From Intestinimonas butyriciproducens (GTDB lineage: Bacteria; Bacillota; Clostridia; Oscillospirales; Oscillospiraceae), in contig NZ_CP011524.1 in NCBI RefSeq assembly GCF_004154955.1, positions 1,860,001 to 1,924,000 on the forward strand: 64,000 nucleotides of DNA. Reading direction: 5' to 3'. Under the pieces are notes generated by a model, which worked only from the letters and a program-made list of their open reading frames with translations, was not told the DNA's origin and ran no database searches. The position numbers and the translations under genes were made by a program. Each line of letters begins with the position of its first letter. The first letter of the stretch is position 1. Of the stretch, positions 54,040 to 63,975 are shown piece after piece.

Positions 54040-56540
54040 GACTGGCCCACGAGTCAGCGGCTCAGCTTGGGCACGGCTATGTGGGCTCTGAACACCTTCT
54101 GCTGGGCATGCTGCTGGAGGGACAGGGCGTGGCCTGCCGCGTGCTCCGGGGTGCCGGCCTGGACGTAGGCACTGCGCGGGAATCCATCATCCGCCTGGTC
54201 GGCTCCGGCGCGCCGGCGTCCATGCCGTCCCAAGGGCTGACTCCCCGCTGCCGCCGGGTGGTGGAGCTGGCCGCCGCCGAGGCCTCCCGCATGGGGAGCC
54301 GCCGGGTGGGCACGGAACACCTCCTGTTGGGCATGCTCAGGGAGGGGGACGGAGTAGCCATCCGGGTCCTGACTGGAAGCGGTGCAGAGCTCAACCGGCT
54401 TTACACAGATACCCTGAACGCCTTGGGCGGCGGTCCGCTTCCCCCTCCCCGGAGTGCAGGAGCGGGCCGTACCAGACCGGAACGGGACTATATGGAACGT
54501 GGAGAGACAAAATTGCTGGATCAATTTTCAAAAGATTTGACCCGCCAGGCCGCTACGGGGGCGCTGGACCCGGTCATCGGGCGAGACCCGGAAATCCGCC
54601 GGGTCATCCAAATTTTATCCCGACGACAGAAAAACAACCCGGCCCTCATCGGCGAACCCGGCGTCGGCAAGACCGCCGTGGCGGAAGGGCTCGCCAGGCG
54701 CATTGTCTCCGGCGAGGTGCCGGACGACCTGCGTGGCAAACGGCTCATCGCCCTGGATCTCTCCGCCATGGTGGCGGGCACCAAGTACCGGGGAGAATTT
54801 GAGGAGCGGGTGAAAAACGTCCTCGCCGAGGTACGCAAGGCCGGGGACGTGATCCTCTTTCTGGATGAGCTGCATACCATTGTGGGCGCGGGCAGCGCCG
54901 AGGGCGCCATCGACGCCGCCAACATCATCAAGCCCGCCCTGGGCCGCGGTGACATTCAGGTGGTGGGCGCCACCACGCTGGACGAATACCGGAAATATAT
55001 CGAAAAGGACGCCGCCCTGGAACGCCGCTTCCAGCAGGTCATGGTCAAGGAACCGGACCGCCCCACAGCGCTTGCGATCCTCCGGGGCCTGCGGGACCGA
55101 TATGAGGCCCACCATCGCCTGAGCATTGCGGACGAGGCCCTGGAGGCTGCCGTCACACTCTCCTGCCGCTATCTGACGGACCGTTTCCTTCCGGATAAGG
55201 CCATCGACCTCATCGACGAAGCCGCCTCGCGGGTGCGCATGTGCCAGTTGGACACTCCCCCCGCCCTCCGCAGCCTGGAGGAGAAGGCCAACCGGGCGGC
55301 CCTGGAAAAGGAGGAGGCCATTCGGGGCCAGGACTTTGAAAAGGCCGCCATGCTGCGGGACGCGGAGCGGGACTTCCGGCTGGAGCTCTCGGCCCAGCGC
55401 CGGAGCTGGCACTTGGGTCACGCCGCACGCGCCGTGACTGCGGAGGATGTGGCCGCCGTGGTCTCCGACTGTACCGGCATCCCGGTGACCACGCTGACCC
55501 AGGCGGAATCCGACCGGCTTCTGCTGTTGGAGCAGGAGCTCCATCGGCGCCTTGTGGGGCAGGACGAGGCCGTTGGCGCGGTGGCACGCGCCGTTCGCCG
55601 GGGCCGCGTGGGGCTGAAGGACCCGGGGCGTCCGACCGGAGCCTTCCTGTTTCTGGGCCCCACCGGCGTAGGCAAGACAGAGCTCTGCAAGGCTCTGGCC
55701 GCCGCACTCTTCGGCACGGTGGAGGCCCTGCTGCGCTTTGATATGTCCGAATATATGGAGCAGCACACCGTCTCCCGGCTCATCGGCTCTCCCCCCGGCT
55801 ATGTGGGCCACGAGGAGGGGGGACAACTGACGGAAAAGGTGCGCCGCCGCCCTTACTCCGTCGTTCTCTTTGATGAGATCGAGAAGGCCCACCAGGACGT
55901 ATGGGGCATCCTCCTGCAAATCATGGAGGACGGCGTCCTCACCGATGCGCAGGGCCGCCGGGTGGACTTCCGCAACACTGTAGTGGTCATGACCTCCAAC
56001 GTGGGCGCCAAGCGCATCACCTCCCAAGGAAGCCGTTTGGGATTTTCCGCCCGGGCCTCTTCCCAAGGGGAGACCCGCCCGGTCGAAGAGCTCCGCGCCG
56101 CCGTTCTGGATGACCTCAAGACAGTCTTTCGCCCCGAGTTTTTGAATCGCGTGGACGACACCATCGTATTCCGCCAGCTCACCCGTCCAGAAATTCGGGA
56201 GATCGCCCAACGGATGCTCGCTGCCGTGGGGGAGCGGATGGAGCGGCTGGGGGTCTCGCTGGAGATCAGCCCGCCCGCCCTGGACCTTCTGGCCGAGCTG
56301 GGCTTCGACCCCTCGTACGGTGCCCGCCCCCTGCGCCGGACCATCCGTTCCCAGGTAGAAGACCCTGCCGCCGAGCTGCTGCTCACCGGCGCGCTGCGCG
56401 CCGGCGACCGCGCCGTGGTGGAGGCCGAAGAAAAAGATTTAAAAATAATTCCGCTCCCCGGGGAACAAATTTCCGCTGTCGCCGTCCAAGAAGAGTGTAC
56501 CCCATCTTTATTCGAACTAGAGGAGAATCAACACCCATGA
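53997..56540 (+). CDS. clpC: ATP-dependent Clp protease ATP-binding subunit, ClpC type
   Basis: An Hsp100 unfoldase that feeds proteins to ClpP. Two Clp N-repeats (~5-140), AAA1 with Walker A GEPGVGKT (~219), a UVR-type middle segment (~426-460, [18 protein letters not shown]) and AAA2 with GPTGVGKT (~554) identify ClpC. Family-like sequence starts at residues reading (I)[16 protein letters not shown]. No ATG, GTG or TTG occurs between the in-frame stop at 53880 and GTG 54081, which is already inside the N-domain. ATC 53997, nine bases after GGAGG, is the apparent start, giving 847 aa. No ctsR or mcsAB genes adjoin it. The next gene overlaps by ATGA. Confidence 0.9.
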   Translation: MSENQFTQRAQAALRLAHESAAQLGHGYVGSEHLLLGMLLEGQGVACRVLRGAGLDVGTARESIIRLVGSGAPASMPSQGLTPRCRRVVELAAAEASRMGSRRVGTEHLLLGMLREGDGVAIRVLTGSGAELNRLYTDTLNALGGGPLPPPRSAGAGRTRPERDYMERGETKLLDQFSKDLTRQAATGALDPVIGRDPEIRRVIQILSRRQKNNPALIGEPGVGKTAVAEGLARRIVSGEVPDDLRGKRLIALDLSAMVAGTKYRGEFEERVKNVLAEVRKAGDVILFLDELHTIVGAGSAEGAIDAANIIKPALGRGDIQVVGATTLDEYRKYIEKDAALERRFQQVMVKEPDRPTALAILRGLRDRYEAHHRLSIADEALEAAVTLSCRYLTDRFLPDKAIDLIDEAASRVRMCQLDTPPALRSLEEKANRAALEKEEAIRGQDFEKAAMLRDAERDFRLELSAQRRSWHLGHAARAVTAEDVAAVVSDCTGIPVTTLTQAESDRLLLLEQELHRRLVGQDEAVGAVARAVRRGRVGLKDPGRPTGAFLFLGPTGVGKTELCKALAAALFGTVEALLRFDMSEYMEQHTVSRLIGSPPGYVGHEEGGQLTEKVRRRPYSVVLFDEIEKAHQDVWGILLQIMEDGVLTDAQGRRVDFRNTVVVMTSNVGAKRITSQGSRLGFSARASSQGETRPVEELRAAVLDDLKTVFRPEFLNRVDDTIVFRQLTRPEIREIAQRMLAAVGERMERLGVSLEISPPALDLLAELGFDPSYGARPLRRTIRSQVEDPAAELLLTGALRAGDRAVVEAEEKDLKIIPLPGEQISAVAVQEECTPSLFELEENQHP

Positions 56541-57061
56541 AACGAATTGCAACACTGTCCCTTGCCTCCCTGATGCTTATCGCCGCCCTGGCGGGCTGCT
56601 CCGGCCAGAAGCCGCAGGAGAGCGATGCCCCCGCCAAGACCCCCGAAGCGTATACCGAGGCCTATCAGAGCGCCATCGAGGCCGCCCGGGACCAAGAGAT
56701 GAATGAGGCTGTGCCTGTCATCACCTCCTCCAGCAATTCCATGGCGGACATGATCCTGCCCATGCTAGGCATCACGGACGATAATACCACTGCCTATGCG
56801 GTGGCCGTCTCCCCCATGAACATAAAAGCCTATGGCATCGCCGCCATCCTGCCCGCCGAGGGGAAGAGCGACGAGGTTCTGGAGGGCGTGCAGGGCTTTG
56901 TGGACCAGCAGAAGCAGAACTTTGAGCAGTATCTTGCGGACCAATACGACATCGCCAACGCCGCCAAGGTGGAGACCCTGGAGGACGGCACCATTCTCCT
57001 TGTGATGAGCGAGGGTCAGGACGCCATTTTTGACTCCATCAAAGATGCCCTGAGCCAGTGA
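56537..57061 (+). CDS. DUF4358 lipoprotein
   Basis: A 174-aa secreted lipoprotein: signal peptide with lipobox LAGCS near residue 20, then a polar linker and the DUF4358 domain ([31 protein letters not shown], and a C-terminal ILLVMSEG). Function of the family is unknown. ATG 56537 overlaps the clpC stop; GAGGAGAATC precedes it. A strong terminator follows. Confidence 0.88.
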   Translation: MKRIATLSLASLMLIAALAGCSGQKPQESDAPAKTPEAYTEAYQSAIEAARDQEMNEAVPVITSSSNSMADMILPMLGITDDNTTAYAVAVSPMNIKAYGIAAILPAEGKSDEVLEGVQGFVDQQKQNFEQYLADQYDIANAAKVETLEDGTILLVMSEGQDAIFDSIKDALSQ

Positions 57062-57074
57062 TCATCCCTTCCGC

Positions 57075-57119
57075 AGAAACACGGGCGGCCGGACCAATGG
57101 TCCGGCCGCCCGTGTTTCT
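57075..57119. terminator. Bidirectional terminator, 22-bp stem
   Basis: Perfect inverted repeat 57075-57096 with 57098-57119, GC-rich core with AAA/TTT ends, between convergent genes. Confidence 0.9.
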
Positions 57120-57127
57120 TTCCGGTG

Positions 57128-57382
57128 CTATACGGCCTGGCATGCATGATACCAGTCCAGCGCGCGCTGCTCCAGCGCACCATAGGCCTCCTGTTCGCCG
57201 CTGTGGGCCCACAGATAATCCCGGACCGCCAAGTGCCGGATAATGTCCCGCCGGTTCCCCCTCTCAAATATATGGATCTCCAGCAGATTCCGGCCCAGAA
57301 TCGCTGCGATCCTCTCCCGTTCTTTCTCATAGACCGCCCTCCACTCGGGGCGATATGCCACTACCTCCACGTACTGTGCCAC
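57128..57382 (-). pseudogene. GrpB/UPF0157-family protein with internal deletion
   Basis: The 84-aa ORF joins the GrpB N-terminus (VVAYRPEWRAVYEKERERI) directly to its C-terminus (HIFERGN...IIRHLAVRDYLWAH). The central ~80 residues with the nucleotidyltransferase-like core (normally around HIGSTSVPGLAAKPIID) are missing. The join is in frame at Leu-Glu-Ile-His. It is unlikely to be functional. Confidence 0.72.
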
Positions 57383-57479
57383 GGCGTTCCCCTCCCTTTG
57401 CCATTCCCTGTGATTTTACCACAGCTCCGTGCCAGCCGCAAGCACCGGCACCCGCCTTTATTTTCCTCGCCGGTCGGGA

Positions 57480-57508
57480 TTGTAAAGGATGGTAAAAACT
57501 CGTATAAT
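57480..57508 (+). promoter_or_regulatory. Promoter for malQ
   Basis: TTGTAA (57480-57485) and consensus TATAAT (57503-57508) with 17-base spacing, 31 bases before the ATG. Confidence 0.8.
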
Positions 57509-57538
57509 GGCCTTACCAGACAAAAGGGAGGCACCTGC

Positions 57539-59014
57539 ATGAAGGGACGTTCCAGCGGTATTCTACTTCCGATCTTCTCTCTCCCCGGCGCTTACGGCAT
57601 CGGCTCATTGGGTGGGGAAGCCCGGCGTTTCATCGACTTTCTCGCCGACGCCCATCAGCACGTGTGGCAGATTCTTCCCCTTGTTCCCACGGGGAGCGGC
57701 GATTCCCCCTATATGTCGCCCTCCGCCTTTGCCGGAAACCCTTGGTTTCTGGATCTGGAGGACCTTGCGGCGCTGGGGCTGCTTACCCGGGAGGAGCTCT
57801 CCGCCGCTCGCTGCCCCGATCCGGACCACGTGGACTACGCATGGCTCCACGCCACCCGCCTGCCCCTTCTCCGCCGGGCTTGGACCCGCGACAGCGACAG
57901 AGCGTCCCGCACCGCTTTCCTGGAGTCCCAATCGGACTGGCTCCCTGACCACGCCCTCTTCTGCGCGCTCCATGACCATCTCGGCCAGCCTCTGGATCAG
58001 TGGCCGGATGTAATCCGGCGCAGAGAGCCCGACGCGCTGAACCGCTGCCGCCGAGACCTGGCCGATGAGATCGACTTTCAAATCTTCCTTCAGTACCACT
58101 TTTTCCGGCAGTGGCGCTCCCTCAAGGCCTATGCCAACGACAGGGATATCTCTATCCTGGGGGATCTGCCCATCTACGTCTCTGCCGACTCCGCCCAAGT
58201 GTGGGCCCGCCCCGAGCTCTTCCAGCTGGACGAAGACTTTCTGCCCTCCGCGGTTGCGGGCGTACCGCCGGACGCCTTTTCCGAGGTGGGGCAGCACTGG
58301 GGAAATCCCCTCTATGACTGGGCCGGACATCGGGAGGCGCTCTTTCTGTGGTGGGGGGAGCGGATGAAAAACGCCGCGCTCCTTTATGATATGGTCCGCA
58401 TTGATCACTTCCGCGGTTTCCACACCTATTGGTCCATCCCCGCCGGAGCGGAACATGCTTTGGAGGGCCACTGGGAACCAGGCCCCGGGCAGGCCCTGCT
58501 GAACTATCTCTCCGCCGAAGTCCCAAAGCTGGAGCTCATCGCCGAGGACCTGGGCGATCTGGATGAAAGCACCCGGGAATTTATCGCCCGCTCCGGCCTC
58601 CCGGGCATGAAGATCCTGGTCTACGCCTTTGACCCTGTGGGCGAGAGCGCCTACCTCCCCCACAACTGCCCCCGGGACGCCGTGATCTACACCGGCACCC
58701 ACGATACCCCCACCTTTGTCCAGTGGCTCTTTGATGAGGCGGCTCCGGCGGAACGGGAGTTCGCCTCCCGCTACCTGCGGCTTCGGGCCGACGAGGGCTT
58801 TGGATGGGGGGCCCTCTGCGGCGCGTGGATGTCCCCCTGCCGTCTGGCGGTGGCGCCTCTTCAGGACGTGCTGGGGCTGGGCGCCGACGCCAGGATCAAC
58901 GCCCCCGGTACCATGGGACCGAAAAACTGGTCCTGGAGGGTCCGTTCAGCGGCTCTCAACTCCGACGTCTCCAGCCGCCTGCGCGAAATCACCCGCACTT
59001 ACCGGAGGGGCTGA
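57539..59014 (+). CDS. malQ: 4-alpha-glucanotransferase (amylomaltase)
   Basis: A GH77 enzyme that transfers segments of alpha-1,4-glucan in maltodextrin or glycogen metabolism. The 491-aa product starts RSSGILLPIFSLPG, with WQILPLVPTG near 40. Catalytic residues are the nucleophile Asp in VRIDHFRGF near 285, the acid/base Glu in LIAEDLGDL near 335, and Asp in THDTPTF near 390. AAAAGGGAGG precedes ATG 57539. It is monocistronic, with its own promoter and terminator. Confidence 0.95.
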   Translation: MKGRSSGILLPIFSLPGAYGIGSLGGEARRFIDFLADAHQHVWQILPLVPTGSGDSPYMSPSAFAGNPWFLDLEDLAALGLLTREELSAARCPDPDHVDYAWLHATRLPLLRRAWTRDSDRASRTAFLESQSDWLPDHALFCALHDHLGQPLDQWPDVIRRREPDALNRCRRDLADEIDFQIFLQYHFFRQWRSLKAYANDRDISILGDLPIYVSADSAQVWARPELFQLDEDFLPSAVAGVPPDAFSEVGQHWGNPLYDWAGHREALFLWWGERMKNAALLYDMVRIDHFRGFHTYWSIPAGAEHALEGHWEPGPGQALLNYLSAEVPKLELIAEDLGDLDESTREFIARSGLPGMKILVYAFDPVGESAYLPHNCPRDAVIYTGTHDTPTFVQWLFDEAAPAEREFASRYLRLRADEGFGWGALCGAWMSPCRLAVAPLQDVLGLGADARINAPGTMGPKNWSWRVRSAALNSDVSSRLREITRTYRRG

Positions 59015-59033
59015 TCCGTCATGCGACCGTTTC

Positions 59034-59076
59034 AACGTCTGAGCCGCCTGGAAATACTCCAGGCGGCTCAGACGTT
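59034..59076. terminator. Bidirectional terminator after malQ
   Basis: 18-bp stem (59034-59051 with 59059-59076) followed by TTTTCT, between convergent malQ and the DUF4097-like gene. Confidence 0.9.
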
Positions 59077-59124
59077 TTCTATTCCTCTGTCCCTTCACCG
59101 CCCTCGGCGGATCGATATTCTCTG

Positions 59125-59733
59125 TCACACCGACTCTCCCGTCATATGGCAGCTCCCCTGAAAGGCGGCGGCCGTAAATACCGCCCGGTATTGGCCCGGT
59201 TCCAGCTCCACACTGTCGCTCTCTGTTTCGAATGTCCGGCTCTCATAGGCCCAGCCGAAGCCGCTCCGCCTCCGTATGCCCAAAGTCAGGGAGCCGGAGA
59301 TATGCTCCACCTCAATCCGCACGGCAGTGGGCGCCTCCACAGAAAAGTCGTAGCTGAGCTCTCCCGCATAGAACCCCCTGTCTTTATCCGGATACTCCGG
59401 ACAGACCATGCGGAGTTCCCGGGGCAGGTCCACGACAAAGTCCGTCTCCTGCTCTGCCGTCACATCTCCAGTGCCGAGCTCCACTTCCAGCGTGTCAACT
59501 TCCCCCGGCTCCGAGGAGGATACGTCCCGTCTTTCTTCCGCACTCTCCGCTCCCCGCCGCCCCTTCTCATTCCAGCTGCGGATACCGAATGGCGTCATGG
59601 AGACGATGTGTCCGGCGGCCTCTATCTCCAGCCAACTCTCCCCGCCCATGCGCCATCCCGCAAAGGACATGGCGGCTCCCGCCAGAAGAAGCAAGATTCC
59701 CAGTCCCGCGACGGCTCTCCCCAGCCTCCTCAT
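59125..59733 (-). CDS. DUF4097-like putative adhesin/shape-domain membrane protein
   Basis: A 202-aa protein with one N-terminal membrane segment (~8-28), a charged linker, and a C-terminal beta-rich region (VDTLEVELGTGDV, HISGSLTLGIRR). This resembles the DUF4097 beta-strand repeats that usually accompany DUF1700 proteins. ATG 59733 overlaps the DUF1700 stop by ATGA and has GGGGAGG upstream. Function unknown; such pairs may respond to envelope stress. Confidence 0.65.
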   Translation of the reverse strand: MRRLGRAVAGLGILLLLAGAAMSFAGWRMGGESWLEIEAAGHIVSMTPFGIRSWNEKGRRGAESAEERRDVSSSEPGEVDTLEVELGTGDVTAEQETDFVVDLPRELRMVCPEYPDKDRGFYAGELSYDFSVEAPTAVRIEVEHISGSLTLGIRRRSGFGWAYESRTFETESDSVELEPGQYRAVFTAAAFQGSCHMTGESV

Positions 59734-60332
59734 GCCCGTGCCTCCCCTCTCCGCAGGACACGCTCCAGCAGCCCGGCCGCGCCCCGCAGCGCCGCTCCCA
59801 CCAGAAATACCACGCCGCCCAGCAGCAGGAGTCCGATGCCTGCCGTCAGCATTCCGCCCCCTACAAAGTACATGGTGGTGGCGATCCCATGTCCCAGCAG
59901 AGCCGCAAATCCGGCCCAAACCGCCACCGCACCCATCGCAATACAGCCCACTCCTGCGGCGCCTGCGCCCACCGCAGCGCACAGCGCCACCAGCCCCAAC
60001 GCAACCGTCAGGGCCGTCAATCCCACCGCCAGAGAAATGGCGATGGGCGCTGCGCAGACCGCCAGGATCACGCCCCAGAGCGCTCCGGCACTGCTTTTCC
60101 GTCCCCCAGAACCAGCATCCGGGCATTCCAGCGCCTTCTCTATCCGCCCTTCCGTGATGCGCCGCACCAGCTCTTCCGGTGTTCCCAGCTCCCGGATGAT
60201 CTCCGCCTCTCTCTGAGGACCGGCCTCCTCAAAATACGCCCCATAGTAACCCATCATCCGTTCCAGCTCCGGCATCGTCATCCGATGTGACAGACGCAGG
60301 CGCAGCTCTTTGAGATAGTCCTCTCTCGTCAT
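59730..60332 (-). CDS. DUF1700 membrane protein
   Basis: A 200-aa protein. The N-terminal ~75 residues form the conserved helical module (MTREDYLKELRLRL, then YYGAYFEEAG and LGTPEELVRRI), followed by Ala/Gly-rich transmembrane segments (~85-180) and a basic tail. These are usually cotranscribed with a PadR regulator and a DUF4097 protein; no padR gene is present here. AAAGGAC lies upstream of the ATG. Confidence 0.85.
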   Translation of the reverse strand: MTREDYLKELRLRLSHRMTMPELERMMGYYGAYFEEAGPQREAEIIRELGTPEELVRRITEGRIEKALECPDAGSGGRKSSAGALWGVILAVCAAPIAISLAVGLTALTVALGLVALCAAVGAGAAGVGCIAMGAVAVWAGFAALLGHGIATTMYFVGGGMLTAGIGLLLLGGVVFLVGAALRGAAGLLERVLRRGEARA

Positions 60333-60664
60333 GACGTTTCTTGTCCTTTCCGCCGCCTTTTCAGCAATTCCGCGTCCTTCCGCACGTGTCGGACGCGGCG
60401 CTGTCCTTTTGACATTGCCATTTTACCAGCCACGCCTTAATTTCCACTGTCAGAAATCATTAAAATTTTCTAAAAGGACGCTCTTCCTTTAATGTGCAAG
60501 GCCACATAGCCACCAGAAATATCATGGAATTTCACTAGGATTTTCTGTATTTTGTTTACAGGTTTAGGGTTGTAAAAACGGCCAAATTGTTATATTATGT
60601 AGGGCACGAATAAAATGAACCACCGGAATTTCCAAACCCTATCCGGCGCATATGAGGTGAACCT
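60333..60664. other. Divergent intergenic region with promoter
   Basis: For the plus-strand activase, TTGTAA (60570-60575) and TATTAT (60593-60598) are spaced by 17 bases. For the minus strand, TGG-TAAAAT (60420-60425) is a possible extended -10, and a hairpin CGCGTCC/GGACGCG (60371-60377 with 60391-60397) lies in the DUF1700 leader. No gene was found in these 332 bases. Confidence 0.6.
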
Positions 60665-63625
60665 ATGAGCCTTCGCATTGGCATCGACATCGGCTCCACC
60701 ACTGTAAAGGTTGTGGTGCTGGATGAGCAGAACCAGCTTCTTTTCCGCTCTTACGAGCGGCATTACTCCAAGGCCCGGGAACGGGCCTGCGAGACCCTCC
60801 ATACCATTCAGGATCAATTGACGGGCAAGGACGTGCGCCTGGTCATCACCGGGTCCGCCGGACTGGGCGTGGCCAAGGCCGCCGGCATCGACTTTGTGCA
60901 GGAGGTCTACGCCACTGCGGCCGCCGTCAACACCTACATACCGGGCACCGACGCCGTCATCGAGCTGGGCGGCGAAGACGCCAAGATCATCTTTTTCGGC
61001 GGTGCGCTGGAGGAGCGTATGAATGGCTCCTGCGCCGGCGGCACCGGCGCTTTCATCGACCAGATGGCCACCCTGATGAACGTCTCCATCGACGAGCTGG
61101 ACCGCCTCTCTCTCAAGCACGAGAAAATCTACCCCATCGCCTCCCGCTGCGGCGTATTCGCCAAAAGCGACATTCAGCCCATCCTCAACCAGGGCGGGCG
61201 GAAGGAGGACGTGGCCGCCTCTATCTTTCAGGCCGTGGTGGACCAGACCGTGGCCGGGCTCACCCAGGGCCGGGAGCTCAAGGGAAAGATCGTCTTTCTG
61301 GGCGGTCCCCTCCACTTCCTCTACGGTCTGCGGGAGCGGTTCGTGGAGACCCTGCATCTGGACGGCGAGCATGCCGTCTTCCCGGAGGACGGCGACTGCT
61401 TCGCCGCCATGGGCGCGGCCCTGTGCTCCTCCGACTACCCCGAGCGCCCCTTTGACGAGGCGCTGACACTTCTGGAAGAGAGTGTGGACAACGTGGGGCT
61501 GGTAGACACCATGCCCCCCCTCTTTACCAGTCAGGCGGAGTACGACGCCTTCCTGGCCCGGCACAATGCCAACCATCCCCCCGAGGTGGACACCGCCGCC
61601 TACAGCGGGGACGCCTGGCTGGGCATCGACGCCGGCTCCACCACCACCAAGATGGCCCTCATCTCCCCAGACGGCGGACTGCTCTACACCTATTATCACT
61701 CCAATCAGGGCAACCCTGTGGCCATCGTGCTGGAGCAGCTCAGGGCCATTTACCGCCTCTGCGGAACGCGCATTCGGATCAAGGGCGCGGCCGTCACCGG
61801 CTATGGCGAGGATCTCATCAAAAACGCCTTCGGCTGTGACCTAGGGCTGGTGGAGACGGTGGCGCACTACAACGCCGCCGCCCATTTCAATCCGGACGTC
61901 GACTTCATCATCGACATTGGCGGCCAGGATATGAAGTGCTTCAAGATTCGCAATCGGGCCGTGGACTCCATCATGCTCAATGAGGCCTGCTCCTCCGGAT
62001 GCGGCTCTTTTATCGAGACCTTCGCCAAGGCTCTGGGGTACGACATCGCCGATTTCGCCAAGCTGGGGCTCTTCGCGCCCCATCCGGTGAATCTGGGCTC
62101 CCGCTGCACCGTGTTTATGAACTCTTCGGTCAAGCAGGCCCAGAAGGACGGGGCCAGCGTGGAGGATATCTCGGCCGGTCTCTCCATCTCCATCGTGAAA
62201 AACGCCGTCTACAAGGTCATTCGGGCCGCCTCTGCCGACAACCTGGGCCGGCACATCGTGGTCCAGGGGGGCACCTTCCTCAACGACGCCGTACTGCGCG
62301 CTTTTGAGCAGGAGCTGGGCCGAAACGTGACGCGCCCCACCATCGCCGGACTGATGGGCGCTTTCGGCGCCGCTCTGGCCGCCCGGGATCTCCACCTGGA
62401 GCGGAGCGCCCTGCTCAGCGAGCAGGCGCTGGCGTCCTTCACCCATACCGCCAGACCCGTCACCTGCAACCTGTGCACCAACCACTGCTCCCTCACGGTC
62501 AACTCCTTCGACGGCGGCCGCCGCTTCATCTCTGGCAACCGCTGCTCCCGCCCCCTTGGGCAGGAGAGGGTGGAGCAGCCCGACCTGATGCACTATAAAT
62601 ATAAAAAGCTCCGCGCTATGGAGGGCATCGGGACCGGGGACGGCTCCCGGGGCCGGATCGGGATTCCCTTCGGGCTCAACATGTATGAGAACCTCCCCTT
62701 CTGGTATGAGTTCTTCACCCGCCTTAATTTCAATGTGGTCCTCTCTCCCGAGTCCTCCCGAAAGCTGTACCTCAAGGGGCAGCACACCATCCCCTCCGAC
62801 ACGGTTTGCTACCCCGCCAAGCTCCTCCACGGCCATGTGGAGGCCCTGGTAGAAGCCGGGGTGGACGCCATTTGGTATCCCTGCATGTCCTACAACAATG
62901 ACGAGGGCATCGGCGACAACCATTTCAACTGTCCGGTGGTGGCCTACTATCCCGAGCTTCTGGCCGCCAATGTCCCCGCCCTGAAAGAGACCCGTTTTCT
63001 GGATCCCTATGTGGGCCTGTGGCGGCACAAGGACTTTAAGAAGCGCGCGGTGCGGATGATGCAGGAGGAGTTCGGCATCCCCAGGCAAGAGACGGAGCGG
63101 GCCGTGGCCGCCGCTTACAGCGCCTATGACGCCTATGTTCAGGATGTGCGCCAGACGGGCATGGCGTACATCGAGTACGCCCGGGCACATGAGAAGAACA
63201 TCGTGGTGCTCTGCGGCCGCCCCTATCACATCGATCCGGAGATCAACCACGGCATCAACGACCTCATCACCTCTTTCGGCTTTGTGGTGGTTACGGAGGA
63301 CGCCCTCTCCTATCTGGAGGACTATGCCCCCCGCAAGGTGCTCAACCAGTGGACCTTCCAGAGCCGTATGTATAACGCCGCTCGGTACGTCTGCACCCAG
63401 CCGGATATGCAGGTGGTGCAGCTGGTCTCCTTCGGCTGCGGTACCGACGCCATCACCACCGATGAGATGCGCTCCATTCTGGAGGAAGGCGGAAAGCTTT
63501 ACACCCAGCTCAAAATCGATGACATCAACAACTTGGGCGCGGTAAAGATCCGGATCCGCTCCCTGATGGCGGCCATGGATGCCCGAAAGGTCCGGCCTTC
63601 CGCCCAAGACGGGGTAGCCTCCTGA
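60665..63625 (+). CDS. 2-hydroxyacyl-CoA dehydratase activase-like protein (BadF/BcrA ATPases + DUF2229)
   Basis: A 986-aa protein of the CoA-substrate-specific enzyme activase family. Two ASKHA-type ATPase modules start at IDIGSTTVKVVVLD (~5) and GIDAGSTTTKMALI (~320). Each carries a Cys in an activator-type loop (NGSCAGGTGAFID; CSSGCGSFIE) that in HgdC-like activators binds a shared [4Fe-4S] cluster. The DUF2229 region (~620-850, CNLCTNHCSL onward) follows. Many homologues are ~1400 aa with a further C-terminal region; here that part is absent and may be the gene starting at 63976. GAGGTGAACCT precedes the ATG. The dehydratase partner is not identified. Confidence 0.88.
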   Translation: MSLRIGIDIGSTTVKVVVLDEQNQLLFRSYERHYSKARERACETLHTIQDQLTGKDVRLVITGSAGLGVAKAAGIDFVQEVYATAAAVNTYIPGTDAVIELGGEDAKIIFFGGALEERMNGSCAGGTGAFIDQMATLMNVSIDELDRLSLKHEKIYPIASRCGVFAKSDIQPILNQGGRKEDVAASIFQAVVDQTVAGLTQGRELKGKIVFLGGPLHFLYGLRERFVETLHLDGEHAVFPEDGDCFAAMGAALCSSDYPERPFDEALTLLEESVDNVGLVDTMPPLFTSQAEYDAFLARHNANHPPEVDTAAYSGDAWLGIDAGSTTTKMALISPDGGLLYTYYHSNQGNPVAIVLEQLRAIYRLCGTRIRIKGAAVTGYGEDLIKNAFGCDLGLVETVAHYNAAAHFNPDVDFIIDIGGQDMKCFKIRNRAVDSIMLNEACSSGCGSFIETFAKALGYDIADFAKLGLFAPHPVNLGSRCTVFMNSSVKQAQKDGASVEDISAGLSISIVKNAVYKVIRAASADNLGRHIVVQGGTFLNDAVLRAFEQELGRNVTRPTIAGLMGAFGAALAARDLHLERSALLSEQALASFTHTARPVTCNLCTNHCSLTVNSFDGGRRFISGNRCSRPLGQERVEQPDLMHYKYKKLRAMEGIGTGDGSRGRIGIPFGLNMYENLPFWYEFFTRLNFNVVLSPESSRKLYLKGQHTIPSDTVCYPAKLLHGHVEALVEAGVDAIWYPCMSYNNDEGIGDNHFNCPVVAYYPELLAANVPALKETRFLDPYVGLWRHKDFKKRAVRMMQEEFGIPRQETERAVAAAYSAYDAYVQDVRQTGMAYIEYARAHEKNIVVLCGRPYHIDPEINHGINDLITSFGFVVVTEDALSYLEDYAPRKVLNQWTFQSRMYNAARYVCTQPDMQVVQLVSFGCGTDAITTDEMRSILEEGGKLYTQLKIDDINNLGAVKIRIRSLMAAMDARKVRPSAQDGVAS

Positions 63626-63626
63626 T

Positions 63627-63969
63627 ATGTTGACGAAGGAGGCCGTCTGGATCGAGGCCCGGAGACAGCTCGCCCTGAACCTAGGCTGTCATGTGAATTT
63701 CCTTGACAGTCCGGGAAATATCGTGACGAAGTGGCGCGACCCGCCGGGACGGTGAGCGGCTGTGGCAGATCAGCGTCAACGTGCTCCAGCCTTTCCGCGG
63801 CCGGGGCTATGCCGCCGGACTGCCTTTCCTGCTGAAGGATGCGCTTCTCCGGCGGGGCATCGTCCCCTTCTACGGCACGGCGGAGAGCTATATTATCTCC
63901 CGGAATGTAGCAATTCGGGCCGGTTTTCGCCCGGCCTTCGGATATCTATACGCGCAGACGAAAGGATAA
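63627..63969 (+). pseudogene. GNAT acetyltransferase remnant, middle deleted and frameshifted
   Basis: ATG 63627 opens an N-terminus (TKEAVWIEARRQLALNLGC, then GNIVTKWRDPPGR) that stops at 63752. In another frame, from about 63757, the C-terminal acetyl-CoA domain reads WQISVNVLQPFRGRGYAAG, then VPFYGTAES and SRNVAIRAGFRPAFGYLYA to a stop at 63969. The ~120 intervening residues are missing. Both ends match one GNAT family, so this is a deletion relic. Confidence 0.75.
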
Positions 63970-63975
63970 ACTGTT

